Below the pieces are notes generated by a model. It had not been told where the DNA came from and ran no database searches. It was given only the letters and a program-made list of their open reading frames with translations. The position numbers were made by a program, and so were the translations under genes. Below, one piece after another: positions 35,565 to 43,293 of a DNA stretch of 43,293 bases (position 1 is its first letter; each line of letters begins with the position of its first letter). Source of the stretch: Methanobrevibacter ruminantium (GTDB lineage Archaea > Methanobacteriota > Methanobacteria > Methanobacteriales > Methanobacteriaceae); assembly GCF_016294135.1 (NCBI RefSeq), contig NZ_JAEDCO010000013.1, forward strand, positions 1 through 43,293, read 5' to 3'.

Positions 35565-36011
35565 ATGTTTATTCGTGAATTTGTCCCTTCTGATTTGGCC
35601 AGAGTGTATCAAATTGAAGTAGAGTCCTTTTCCACACCTTATGAATTGGCTATTCTTCAGCAATTATATGAAATCGGCGCAGGATTTCTTGTTGCTGTTG
35701 AAGATGGTGAGATTGTAGGGTATATCATTTTTTGGGTAAAAGAAGAAGGTTTAGGTCATATAATTGCTCTTGCAGTTGATAGCAAATTCCGCAGACAGCA
35801 TATAGCAACTCGATTGCTTATGATGGCAATAAGCATATTCAGGAATATTGATATCCATAGGGTAACTTTGGAAGTGAAGTCCCATAATGAAGCTGCTGTC
35901 AGTTTCTATCAAAAATTCGGTTTTGAAATTGATAGGAAAGTGCCTAATTACTATGAGGATGGATCTGATGCTTATGTTATGTTATTCAGCACCAATAAAA
36001 TAAGCAATTAA
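35565..36011 (+). CDS. rimI: RimI-like GNAT N-acetyltransferase
   Basis: A 148-residue GNAT protein of the archaeal RimI/Ard1 N-terminal acetyltransferase type. 'HIIALAVDSKFRRQHIATRLLMMAI' (motif A; R-R-x-x-I-A binds acetyl-CoA pyrophosphate) and 'VKSHNEAAVSFYQKFGFEI' (motif B) are clear, followed by 'YYEDGSDAYVM'. The ATG at 35565 is preferred to TTG 35544 because AAAGTG lies upstream and it fits the family N terminus. Likely acetylates protein N termini. Confidence 0.88.
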   Translation: MFIREFVPSDLARVYQIEVESFSTPYELAILQQLYEIGAGFLVAVEDGEIVGYIIFWVKEEGLGHIIALAVDSKFRRQHIATRLLMMAISIFRNIDIHRVTLEVKSHNEAAVSFYQKFGFEIDRKVPNYYEDGSDAYVMLFSTNKISN

Positions 36012-36108
36012 TTAAAAATTTAAATAAATTAATAAAAAAATTTAAAAAAATTTAAAAAAAATAATTAATAAAATTAATCAATTAATTAATTTAATAAATT
36101 AAAAAAAA
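36012..36108. terminator. Convergent AT-only terminator region
   Basis: A block of nearly pure A/T between two converging genes, with A runs on the plus strand (T runs on the minus) and short ATTAATTAAT-type inverted repeats. Suited to termination of the minus-strand gene and possibly both. Confidence 0.4.
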
Positions 36109-37044
36109 TTAATTATTTGGATTATTTTTAGTCAAATCTAATTTATAGCTAAGATTGTTCTCTTTTTTAAGTTCACTTAAGTCTTTATTGATTTTTATAT
36201 ACTCCTTTTCAACTTCCAATAAAGAAGTAACCAATCCTTCCCTATAGTTATTCACTTTTTTGGTATCCAATAGGAACTTCTGTTGGGTATATGGCTTGGA
36301 GTTGACTATTTCTGAAATTTCCTTATCTTCAAGTTCGATATTGATTTCCAGCTTGTTTCTAAGCTTTTCATAGTCTTCTAGGGTTTTTAGTTCATTTTCA
36401 ATTTCATGCCTGATTATTAGATTTTGTGTGGACTTCAATTCTTCCAAATCCCTATCTTCATAGGCCTCTTTGGAACTATAAAACAAGTTTTCCTCATAAT
36501 CTGTTGGTTCAAGCAATAGATCAGGATGGATTTTTCTTATGCAATCCTTATAAATTGTGTGCAATTCCTTAAAATCCTGTTTTTTGCTTAAATTGTTTTT
36601 ATGCTCTTCAATAAGGATATTCACTTTTGCAGTTTCTGTCTGCAATTCCAAATCTTCCTCTTTAAACTCATTTTCAATATGGCTTTCAATTTCACTCATA
36701 TTGATTTTTGGCTTATTGATTTTGGTCTTATTGATCTTGATTTGATTTTCCTCTAAATCACTTAATTCCTTGTTGAATTGATTAGTGGATTGTTGATTAA
36801 CCATTTTCTTAATCAATTCTATAGTTCTTTTTGTTTTCTTGATTTTAAGCTTGTAATCTTTAATCTTGTATTTATAAACTCCAAATTTTAAGGAATAATC
36901 TGTTTCAATTTCTCTGCATGTGAAATTTATCAAATTATCTTCTTCAAAGAGTTTGCTGGCTAGAATCTCTCTTAAATAGCTTATTTCATCTTTTAAACTA
37001 TCAATATATTCCTCGTTTTTTGCATCATTTTGAGCTTCTGTCAT
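36109..37044 (-). CDS. Coiled-coil protein with J-domain-like HPD motif
   Basis: A 311-residue, highly charged, mostly helical protein. H173-P174-D175 occurs in 'YKDCIRKIHPDL', followed by 'NLFYSSKEAYEDRDLEELK', which resembles helices II and III of a DnaJ-type J domain. Long coiled coils lie on both sides (about 10-100 and 225-300). The ATG at 37044 is set by GGAGTTTG upstream; a longer in-frame start at 37101 lacks one. The HPD suggests interaction with an Hsp70 (DnaK). Last gene of a four-gene minus-strand cluster; function otherwise unknown. Confidence 0.7.
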   Translation of the reverse strand: MTEAQNDAKNEEYIDSLKDEISYLREILASKLFEEDNLINFTCREIETDYSLKFGVYKYKIKDYKLKIKKTKRTIELIKKMVNQQSTNQFNKELSDLEENQIKINKTKINKPKINMSEIESHIENEFKEEDLELQTETAKVNILIEEHKNNLSKKQDFKELHTIYKDCIRKIHPDLLLEPTDYEENLFYSSKEAYEDRDLEELKSTQNLIIRHEIENELKTLEDYEKLRNKLEINIELEDKEISEIVNSKPYTQQKFLLDTKKVNNYREGLVTSLLEVEKEYIKINKDLSELKKENNLSYKLDLTKNNPNN

Positions 37045-37117
37045 TTTCAAACTCCTTGTATAATTAATTTTAATCTTTAAATTTTTTTTAAATTTTTCCA
37101 ATTCTATCTATTTTAAT

Positions 37118-38425
37118 TTATCTGCGTCTTCTTTCTTGCCTATGCAATCTTTTTGGCTGATTGGAAGGATAATCGTAATCTGAATAATATCTTGAATCTA
37201 TATTCCTATGGAATTGTCTAGGATTTCTGCCATATCTTTCTCTTTGCATTCTTTTCCTGTACTTTCTTTCCTTTCTTCTTCTTATCCTTCTTTTTATTCT
37301 TCTTATTATGCTCCTCACTATCAATAGGATTAGAATTATTGCAACGATTATCATTCCTATTGGCAAGAGTTCAAATAGTAAATCTCTGTAATATTTGTAG
37401 AATGCCATTTCAGATGGGAAATTCATAGTGCTTGCACTTGTGTCATCTTCTGTAAGAAGTGCAAAATTGTAAACCAAGTCATAATAACCGATGGTTGCAC
37501 CTTCATAATTAATTGAATCTGGTGCTTTTCCATGCTCATTCATATAGTCTACAACAATATCTGCCATATTATAGTAATCGTTAAATGAATATTCCCCTTT
37601 TGTAAAGCTTGAATATTTTTGTGGGTTGTCAGGTGCTCTAAATTCTCCAGGAACTTCTAAAGCATATCCTCCAATGTATGAAGCGCTCATATACAGTAAT
37701 TGCTGAGTGGTGTAGGAACCGTATGATTCCTGCATATCATTTCCATGGCCATCAACAATTTTTTTGGAATCTTCTGCTAAGTATTTAGGGTCTAACTTGT
37801 GATAAACTATTAAATCTGTATCCAATTGCTTGTTTTCGTTTGTTCCAGCATAAATTGAATTAATGATTTCATTTGCGATATATTCGTTAACATTATCGCT
37901 GTCATATGCGATTATTCCTTTGTAGCAATCATCAGGATATTCTTGTGCAGGTTGAATCAAGGTTATTCCTGCATCATTCAAGAACTTTCCAGGGCTTTGC
38001 ACTGATGCGAATGTATAATGTGACCAATTGTCATCATAAGACCTTCTAAGGAAATTTATGGTATTCAAGTCAAGTGTACCTGCATTTACATAAATGATCT
38101 TTTTGCTGACTTTAGTGGAATAGTCTGCAAGGTCAACTAAATTTCCTGCACAAGCGCCAGCTATTGAAACTGCCACATCACATCTGGCTGCCATTACCCT
38201 TGTCCCTTCTCCAGGATTTGAAGCTGAATCATCAACCACAACAACGATGTCTCCATTGGTTTTTGATTCAATTCTTTCTTTGATATCATTTAATCTTGCA
38301 AAATCGGCATCATGCTCATGCAAATTGTCTGAAGTTAGAAATACACTGGTTGCATCTGCACTTTCAGCAATTATCGGGCATAAAATGATTAATGATAAAA
38401 GCAATAAGGGAATAATCTTTTTCAT
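37118..38425 (-). CDS. Envelope protein with signal peptide, pseudomurein-binding-like repeat and C-terminal TM
   Basis: A 435-residue secreted, membrane-anchored protein. A signal peptide spans about residues 1-22. The external part has an alpha/beta-looking domain ('DIVVVVDDSASNPGEGTRVM', 'CDVAVSIAGACAG') and, near 275-325, 'YYNMADIVVDYMNEHGKAPDSINYEG' (adjoining pieces), which resembles the pseudomurein-binding repeat of methanogen surface proteins. A transmembrane helix at about 350-372 is followed by a very Arg/Lys-rich tail of about 65 residues. The gene lies between the coiled-coil and J-domain-like genes. Role in wall binding is inferred. Confidence 0.7.
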   Translation of the reverse strand: MKKIIPLLLLSLIILCPIIAESADATSVFLTSDNLHEHDADFARLNDIKERIESKTNGDIVVVVDDSASNPGEGTRVMAARCDVAVSIAGACAGNLVDLADYSTKVSKKIIYVNAGTLDLNTINFLRRSYDDNWSHYTFASVQSPGKFLNDAGITLIQPAQEYPDDCYKGIIAYDSDNVNEYIANEIINSIYAGTNENKQLDTDLIVYHKLDPKYLAEDSKKIVDGHGNDMQESYGSYTTQQLLYMSASYIGGYALEVPGEFRAPDNPQKYSSFTKGEYSFNDYYNMADIVVDYMNEHGKAPDSINYEGATIGYYDLVYNFALLTEDDTSASTMNFPSEMAFYKYYRDLLFELLPIGMIIVAIILILLIVRSIIRRIKRRIRRRKERKYRKRMQRERYGRNPRQFHRNIDSRYYSDYDYPSNQPKRLHRQERRRR

Positions 38426-38471
38426 AGTATTATCTCTTAAGAAATATGAACTTATAATAAAAATTTTTTAA

Positions 38472-38819
38472 TTAAATTGTGTCATCGTCTTCTTCAAGAA
38501 CCCATTTGATGGTATCCAATCTAATGTCATTTGTCCAAATCATAGCATGGACTTGATTTTTCATTTCTATATTTTCTTCAACGGATGCTTCTTCATACTT
38601 TTTGTTTAATTCTTCAGCCCTTCTCTCGAACCTTTCAAGAAGGTCACGATTTTGAGCTTCAGAATTGACTAAAGTGCTTGTTAACATAATGGATTGCAAT
38701 TCTGATCCTGCAAGGATTACTTTAAGCTCATTTGAGAGTTCATCTTTCTCTGCTCTTAACCCTGCAATCTTATCATTCAATAATTCAATCTTTTCTCCAA
38801 TTTCATCTTTTGTTTTCAT
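38472..38819 (-). CDS. Small coiled-coil protein of unknown function
   Basis: A 115-residue acidic helical protein. Residues 5-50 form a heptad-rich coiled coil ('KIELLNDKIAGLRAEKDEL') and a second helical section covers about 70-95. No signal peptide, no cysteines and no recognisable catalytic motif. It sits 46 bases upstream of the envelope protein gene and 132 bases downstream of the zinc-ribbon gene, so it is probably in the same transcript. I do not recognise the family. Confidence 0.65.
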   Translation of the reverse strand: MKTKDEIGEKIELLNDKIAGLRAEKDELSNELKVILAGSELQSIMLTSTLVNSEAQNRDLLERFERRAEELNKKYEEASVEENIEMKNQVHAMIWTNDIRLDTIKWVLEEDDDTI

Positions 38820-38852
38820 TTTGTAATCTCCAATATTATTACCAATATTATA

Positions 38853-38904
38853 ATTATCTTTTTTAATTATCTTTTTTAATTATCTTTTTTAATTATCTTT
38901 TTTA
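38853..38904. repeat. 13-bp tandem repeat, four perfect copies
   Basis: ATTATCTTTTTTA occurs four times without a mismatch at 38853, 38866, 38879 and 38892. It lies upstream of the coiled-coil gene (minus strand). A longer direct repeat follows: AATGTATAAATTCATTATTT at 38914 and a one-mismatch copy at 38939 that overlaps the end of the zinc-ribbon gene. Confidence 0.8.
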
Positions 38905-38951
38905 ATTTTATCCAATGTATAAATTCATTATTTATTTAATGTATGAATTCA

Positions 38952-39182
38952 TTATTTTTCCATGTCCCAATTAACTGGTTTTTTCTTTCGTCTTCCCCAT
39001 TTGGTTGATTTCCACATTCCAGTGTTTCTATTTGTCATGCCTTCCCTTAAATCGATTCTTTCTTCTGGCAGGTTCTTAGGATCTATTTCCTTTTTTTCAG
39101 TTAAATTAGCTCCACATTGGCTACAGAATTTAGCATTAGGGTCAAAAAGTTTTGTTCCGCATTTCGGACAGAATTGGTTCAT
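38952..39182 (-). CDS. Zinc-ribbon protein
   Basis: A 76-residue protein beginning with a double-Cys zinc ribbon, 'FCPKCGTKLFDPNAKFCSQCG' in adjoining pieces, with Cys at 5, 8, 20 and 23. A basic tail (GRRKKK) follows. GAAGGTGAAAAT upstream of the ATG is a good ribosome site. It heads the minus-strand cluster and is divergent from the gene at 39357. Similar zinc ribbons sit on many small archaeal proteins; function unknown. Confidence 0.75.
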   Translation of the reverse strand: MNQFCPKCGTKLFDPNAKFCSQCGANLTEKKEIDPKNLPEERIDLREGMTNRNTGMWKSTKWGRRKKKPVNWDMEK

Positions 39183-39262
39183 ATTTTCACCTTCAGATTT
39201 TTAAAACATATAAATTAAATCATAATTTAATTATTATTTTTTAATTATTATTTTAATTATTT

Positions 39263-39278
39263 TTATAGATATCTATAA
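39263..39278. promoter_or_regulatory. 16-bp perfect palindrome between divergent genes
   Basis: TTATAGATATCTATAA reads identically on both strands and lies 80 bases from each of the two divergent start codons (39182 and 39357). Position and symmetry suggest an operator for a dimeric regulator controlling both directions. Confidence 0.5.
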
Positions 39279-39356
39279 TTTATTAAGACAATTATTTAAA
39301 CAATTATTTATAAAAGTATTTATAAATTTTTAATCAGAAACAAGGCATGTGATAGT

Positions 39357-39590
39357 ATGGCTGATGACATTATTGAAATTGATGATTATGAAGTAAAGGA
39401 TAAGCAGATAATAGAAACAGATAATGAGGATTATAAAAGGGATTATAATCAAAGGGAATATGATGGATATGATAATCAAGGAAGCGTCAATGGGTTTTAT
39501 AAGTCCATCTCATTTAGTAACACTTCTTTATTGATTATTATAATGGTTATTGTTTTATTGGTAGCTATTTTTATCATGACTTTCGATTAA
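39357..39590 (+). CDS. Small acidic tail-anchored membrane protein
   Basis: A 77-residue protein with a strongly acidic, Asp/Glu/Tyr-rich N-terminal half and one transmembrane helix at about 56-75 close to the C terminus, so it would be tail-anchored with the acidic part in the cytosol. GTGATAGT precedes the ATG. First of three closely spaced plus-strand genes (gaps of 37 and 34 bases). Family not recognised. Confidence 0.65.
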   Translation: MADDIIEIDDYEVKDKQIIETDNEDYKRDYNQREYDGYDNQGSVNGFYKSISFSNTSLLIIIMVIVLLVAIFIMTFD

Positions 39591-39627
39591 TTAAAAAACT
39601 ATTTGCTTTCCTAACTAATTGATTTGA

Positions 39628-40032
39628 ATGTTTGATTTAGAGATTTTACTTAAAAGATTCTCATTTGAGAAGAATAATAAAAGATTTAGAATATATAATC
39701 TCATTATCCTGATTGCAGGTTTGTCCCTTTACTTATTGAACAATCATTTTTTGCATGATATCAATTGGTTTTTCATGTTTTATTTCAATGATTTTCTAGC
39801 TATTGTTGTGTTATTAAGCTTTTTAAATCTTGTTTATCCTTATAAATTGACTAATGTCTGGCTAATAATCATCGTGACTGTCTTAGCTTCATTCGTATGG
39901 GAATATGTGGCACTGTTTATCAAAGCAGGAGCAATATTTGACTTTATTGATGTTATCTGCTATTTCGGATCAATGGTGATTTACTTAATTTTATTGTACT
40001 TTTTAGAGGGAAAAATTAATACTTCAATTTAA
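39628..40032 (+). CDS. Four-helix membrane protein, VanZ-like
   Basis: A 134-residue protein with about four transmembrane helices. The pattern 'NDFLAIVVLLSFLNLV', then 'SFVWEYVALFIK' and 'FDFIDVICYFGSMVIYLIL', resembles small VanZ-like or related membrane proteins with conserved Trp-Glu and Asp residues inside helices. The ribosome site is weak (TGATTTG). The middle gene of the plus-strand trio. Function unknown. Confidence 0.6.
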   Translation: MFDLEILLKRFSFEKNNKRFRIYNLIILIAGLSLYLLNNHFLHDINWFFMFYFNDFLAIVVLLSFLNLVYPYKLTNVWLIIIVTVLASFVWEYVALFIKAGAIFDFIDVICYFGSMVIYLILLYFLEGKINTSI

Positions 40033-40066
40033 TGACAAATTTGTAATTTTAATTCTTAGTGATATT

Positions 40067-40672
40067 ATGGAACAAAACAATTCTAATTACTCCCCAGATT
40101 TTAGATATCTTCTTAATTTTTCTTTTTCACAAAAGAGATTAAGCTCTAAAGATGATGGTAATGATTTGGACTTTCAAGCTTTTTCAAGATCTTGCATGAG
40201 TTCAAACATCATCTCTGAGACTGCACTGGAGGAAAATTATATTTTACTGAAAAAGAAATCATTGCTCCAACGAAAATCCATGGGATCTCTAAAGATTTTT
40301 TATAGTGAAATCATTGATTTGAAACTTAATAAGTCTGACTTGTCTTCATTATATTCCTCCATAGTTATCGTTTATTCTAAAAATGGCTATACTAAACATT
40401 TAGTCTCATTAAGCAGTTCTGATGGATTTGCAGTCAGATGGTTTTATGATGAATTGGTTGTAAGGTATTCCATGATCAAGTCCAATCTAAACAAATCAGA
40501 TTTTCTCAAATCCAATGAAGAGGATTATTTGGATGGAAAAGGTAATGATTCCAATGATTCACAGAAATTTGATGATTTCATGAATCAAATGAATGCTGAG
40601 ATTTCAGAAAAAAGAAAAAGAGAGATTTCAAAGCAAGTGAAATTTGATAGATGTTCTAGTGAGGAACGCTGA
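40067..40672 (+). CDS. Hypothetical protein with possible PH-like domain
   Basis: A 201-residue soluble protein. The N-terminal 50 residues and the C-terminal 60 are hydrophilic and probably disordered. The middle (about 55-145) alternates strands and ends in a helix ('GFAVRWFYDELVVRYSMIK'), compatible with a small PH-type barrel, but this is a weak structural guess. AGTGATATT precedes the ATG. Third gene of the trio; no catalytic motif seen. Confidence 0.6.
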   Translation: MEQNNSNYSPDFRYLLNFSFSQKRLSSKDDGNDLDFQAFSRSCMSSNIISETALEENYILLKKKSLLQRKSMGSLKIFYSEIIDLKLNKSDLSSLYSSIVIVYSKNGYTKHLVSLSSSDGFAVRWFYDELVVRYSMIKSNLNKSDFLKSNEEDYLDGKGNDSNDSQKFDDFMNQMNAEISEKRKREISKQVKFDRCSSEER

Positions 40673-41145
40673 TTTCTAATAAAGTTTAATTCAAAATTTA
40701 TTCAAAGTTTAACTCAAAATTTATCAAAACTTAATTTAGAATTTACTCAAGGCTTAACTCAAATTTTTGTTTTTTATTTTTTATTTTTTCATTAATTCTT
40801 GTTCAATTTTTATTAATAATCACTTATTTTTTATTAACAATTTAACTGTTTTTAACCTATTTTTCTAAAATTTATTTTTTCAATAGATAACTTAAAATAT
40901 TTTGTATAATAGATATTATATTATAATGTAATGTTTAGTAAAAATTTAATAAAATTCTATGGATTTTTCATAATATTTTTTTATAAAAATCTGATTTATA
41001 GAATAGTTTAAATTAAATAAATTACATAAATAATTAAGGTAAATTAATTTAGCAAAAAGTATCATTTTTTATGGAAAATACTTTAGATTGCTATTTAATT
41101 TGATGATTATTTTAGATTAAATACAATGAATAAAATGGTGAAAAT
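40673..41145. other. Spacer with 22-bp degenerate repeats upstream of carA
   Basis: Four degenerate direct repeats of about 22 bases occupy 40682-40768 (AAGTTTAATTCAAAATTTAT, AAAGTTTAACTCAAAATTTA and two poorer copies). T-rich sequence follows, then the presumed carA promoter. GGTGAAAAT precedes the carA ATG. No gene is seen. Confidence 0.5.
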
Positions 41146-42225
41146 ATGGGAAATGAAGCAAAATTAGCTTTAGAAGATGGAACTGTTCTAAAAGGTGAAG
41201 CCTTTGGTTATGAAACAGTAACTGTAGGTGAGCTTGCTTTCTCAACCGGTATGTCTGGTTATACCGAAGCGCTTACTGATCCGTCATTCAAAGGACAGAT
41301 ATTGATGTCAACTTATCCTTTGGAAGGTAACTACGGAGTCAGTGAAGAATGGTATCAATCCGATAAGGTACAGGTTGAAGGTTTTGTAGTGAGAGAAGCT
41401 TGTAAGAAATTATCCAATTTTGGTACTAAGAAGACTTTAGATGACTTCTTGAAAGAGTTCAAGGTACCTGGAATTGAAGATATCGACACAAGAGACTTAA
41501 CTTTGAAGATTCGTGAAAAAGGTTCTCTTAAAGCAGCACTCGCTACTGAAGAGATTGATGATGATGAGCTTGTAGCTCGTGCTCAAGAGCATAAAAGCAT
41601 CATTGATTTAGACTTGGTTCCTTTAGTGTCAACTCCTGAAATAAAGACTTTTGGTGACTTTGATAAAACTGTAGCTATTCTTGATTGTGGTGTTAAAAAG
41701 AACATTATTAACTGTTTCTTGGAAAATGATATTGGTGTTGCTTTATTCCCTTACGATACTGATTATCAAACCATTTTGGATTATGGTGTAAATGGACTTA
41801 TGGTATCTCCAGGTCCTGGAAACCCAGAAAGATTAACTGACACAATTGCAAATGTGGAAAAATTAATTAACAAGTTCCCTGTATTTGGTATTTGTATGGG
41901 TCAGCATGTAATTGCAAAGACATTTGGCGCTACTACCTATAAAATGAAATTTGGTCACAGGGGAGCAAATCAACCAGTAAAAGACTTGCAAACTGGAAAA
42001 GTTTTCATTACTTCTCAAAATCATGGATTCGCTATAACTCCAGATTCATTGAAGGGAACTGATTTGGAATTAACCCAAATCAACTTAAATGATGGTACTC
42101 CAGAAGGATTCTCGCATAAGGAATTGCCTTTAAGGACTATCCAATACCACCCAGAATCTGGCCCAGGTCCAAATGATACAAAAGTCTTGTTTGAAGAATT
42201 TGGAAATATGATTAAGGAGTATTAG
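41146..42225 (+). CDS. carA: Carbamoyl-phosphate synthase, small (glutamine amidotransferase) subunit
   Basis: A 359-residue subunit that hydrolyses glutamine and channels ammonia to CarB for arginine and pyrimidine synthesis. The N-terminal domain starts 'LALEDGTVLKGEAFGYE'. The class I amidotransferase triad is C250 in GICMGQH, H335 and E337 in QYHPESGPGP. Full length. carB follows 107 bp downstream in the same direction. Confidence 0.96.
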   Translation: MGNEAKLALEDGTVLKGEAFGYETVTVGELAFSTGMSGYTEALTDPSFKGQILMSTYPLEGNYGVSEEWYQSDKVQVEGFVVREACKKLSNFGTKKTLDDFLKEFKVPGIEDIDTRDLTLKIREKGSLKAALATEEIDDDELVARAQEHKSIIDLDLVPLVSTPEIKTFGDFDKTVAILDCGVKKNIINCFLENDIGVALFPYDTDYQTILDYGVNGLMVSPGPGNPERLTDTIANVEKLINKFPVFGICMGQHVIAKTFGATTYKMKFGHRGANQPVKDLQTGKVFITSQNHGFAITPDSLKGTDLELTQINLNDGTPEGFSHKELPLRTIQYHPESGPGPNDTKVLFEEFGNMIKEY

Positions 42226-42332
42226 GATTAGAATTTCATTGTATTTAATTGATTATATTAATTGATTATTGAATTATTAAAATTTTAAAAATTATAAAAT
42301 TATTACTTTAATGTGGATTGAGAGAGGATAAT

Positions 42333-43293
42333 ATGCCTGTTGATGAGGATATTAAAAAAGTGCTTATAATTGGTTCTGGACCTATTCAGATTGGTCAGGC
42401 TGCGGAGTTTGACTACTCTGGTTCTCAAGCTTGTAAATCACTTAGAGAAGAGGGATTGGAAACTGTTCTTGTAAACAGTAATCCTGCTACCATCCAAACC
42501 GATATGGATATGGCAGATACCGTTTATACCGAACCGTTGACTCCAGAACTTGTTGCTCAGATTATTGAAAAAGAGAATATTGATGCTATTTTGCCTACTA
42601 TGGGAGGGCAAACCGGTTTAAACATTGCAACTGAACTTGGAGAATTAGGTCTTTTGGAAGGCATTAAGGTTATTGGTTCTGATGTTCAAACAATTGCAGA
42701 TGTGGAAGACAGAGACTTGTTCGCTAACTTTATGGATAGGTTGGATGAACCTATTCCTAAATGTCATGCTGTTGAATCTGTTGAAGAGGCTTTAGAGGCT
42801 GTTGAGGAAATTGGTTATCCTGTAATTGTACGTCCCGCATTCACCTTAGGTGGTACTGGTGGTGGAGTGGCTCATAATAAGGAAGAGCTTATTGAAGTTA
42901 CCACTCATGGTCTTGACATGAGTTACATTAACCAAGTTTTAATCGATGAATCTGTTCTCGGATGGAAAGAAATCGAATTTGAGGTAATGAGAGATAAGAA
43001 CGATACCTGTATCATTGTATGTAACATGGAAAATGTGGACCCAATGGGTATCCATACAGGAGACAGTATTGTAGTTGCTCCTATTCAAAACCTTAATGAT
43101 GAAGTATGTCAAAATTTAAGGGATGCTTCCATCAAGATCATTAGAAACTTGGGAATTAACGGTGGATGTAACATCCAATTTGCTTTAAATCCTGAAACCA
43201 ATGAATATAAGATCATTGAAGTAAACCCTCGTGTAAGTAGAAGTAGTGCACTTGCATCTAAGGCAACAGGTTATCCTATTGCAAAAATCTCTT
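42333..43293 (+). CDS. carB: Carbamoyl-phosphate synthase, large subunit (5' part, truncated by window end)
   Basis: The first 320 codons of the large synthetase subunit; the frame is open to the window edge. 'KVLIIGSGPIQIGQAAEFDYSG' (split in the family into two motifs), 'ILPTMGGQTGLN', 'GYPVIVRPAFTLGGTGGG' and 'EVNPRVSRSSALASKATGYP' are the first carboxyphosphate ATP-grasp domain. GAGAGGAT precedes the ATG at 42333. Partner of CarA. Confidence 0.96.
   Translation, partial: MPVDEDIKKVLIIGSGPIQIGQAAEFDYSGSQACKSLREEGLETVLVNSNPATIQTDMDMADTVYTEPLTPELVAQIIEKENIDAILPTMGGQTGLNIATELGELGLLEGIKVIGSDVQTIADVEDRDLFANFMDRLDEPIPKCHAVESVEEALEAVEEIGYPVIVRPAFTLGGTGGGVAHNKEELIEVTTHGLDMSYINQVLIDESVLGWKEIEFEVMRDKNDTCIIVCNMENVDPMGIHTGDSIVVAPIQNLNDEVCQNLRDASIKIIRNLGINGGCNIQFALNPETNEYKIIEVNPRVSRSSALASKATGYPIAKIS

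Noticed and set aside
38840..38960. A CRISPR array suggested by regular repeats
   Set aside because: The 13-bp units are contiguous with no spacers, and no cas genes are nearby.

Overview
The window comes from a very AT-rich archaeal chromosome, almost certainly Methanobacteriales and most likely Methanobrevibacter. The evidence is a split RNA polymerase large subunit (B''/B'), archaeal L30e-NusA-S12-S7-EF2-EF1A-S10 gene order, methanopterin and wyosine genes, a ferredoxin-type 2-oxoglutarate oxidoreductase, a pseudomurein-binding-repeat-like envelope protein, GGAGG/GGTGAT ribosome sites with frequent TTG starts, and T-rich intergenic spacers. I see no insertion sequence, integrase or CRISPR array.

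Layout: 0.3-4.5 kb holds envelope and lipid genes (archaetidylserine synthase, a CpaB/SAF-like membrane protein, a sortase) and the pterin aldolase MptD. 4.9-9 kb holds korDABC and sucC, part of the incomplete reductive TCA route to 2-oxoglutarate; sucD is not here. 9-14 kb carries taw1 (minus strand), tpiA-pgk and thiM-thiE. 14.2-14.9 kb is a five-tRNA cluster (Thr, Pro, Tyr, Asp, Lys). 15.3-31.3 kb is the transcription/translation block: rpoH-rpoB2-rpoB1-rpoA1-rpoA2, rpl30e-nusA, rps12-rps7, fusA, tuf, rps10 and tRNA-Ser. Spacers of 0.2-0.7 kb, several with terminator-like hairpins, divide this block. 31.8-35.3 kb (minus) has a P-type Ca2+-ATPase-like pump, a 36-residue one-helix microprotein just downstream of it, and a UPF0146 protein. 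35.6-40.7 kb is a lineage-specific accessory region: a RimI-like acetyltransferase, then a four-gene minus-strand cluster (zinc ribbon, coiled coil, envelope protein, J-domain-like protein) divergent from a three-gene plus-strand cluster, with a 16-bp perfect palindrome midway between them. The window ends in carA and a truncated carB.

Most unusual points: (1) RpoA2 (A'') is far longer than usual because its native N-terminal helical segment appears repeated about five times in tandem; (2) an unreported-looking single-TM microprotein lies beside the Ca2+-ATPase, reminiscent of pump-regulating micropeptides; (3) the divergent accessory module with a shared operator-like palindrome; (4) tRNA leaders with hairpins at a recurring position near the predicted transcription start; (5) structured long leaders before tuf and rps12. 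Functions are inferred by reading the sequence; no database search was possible.
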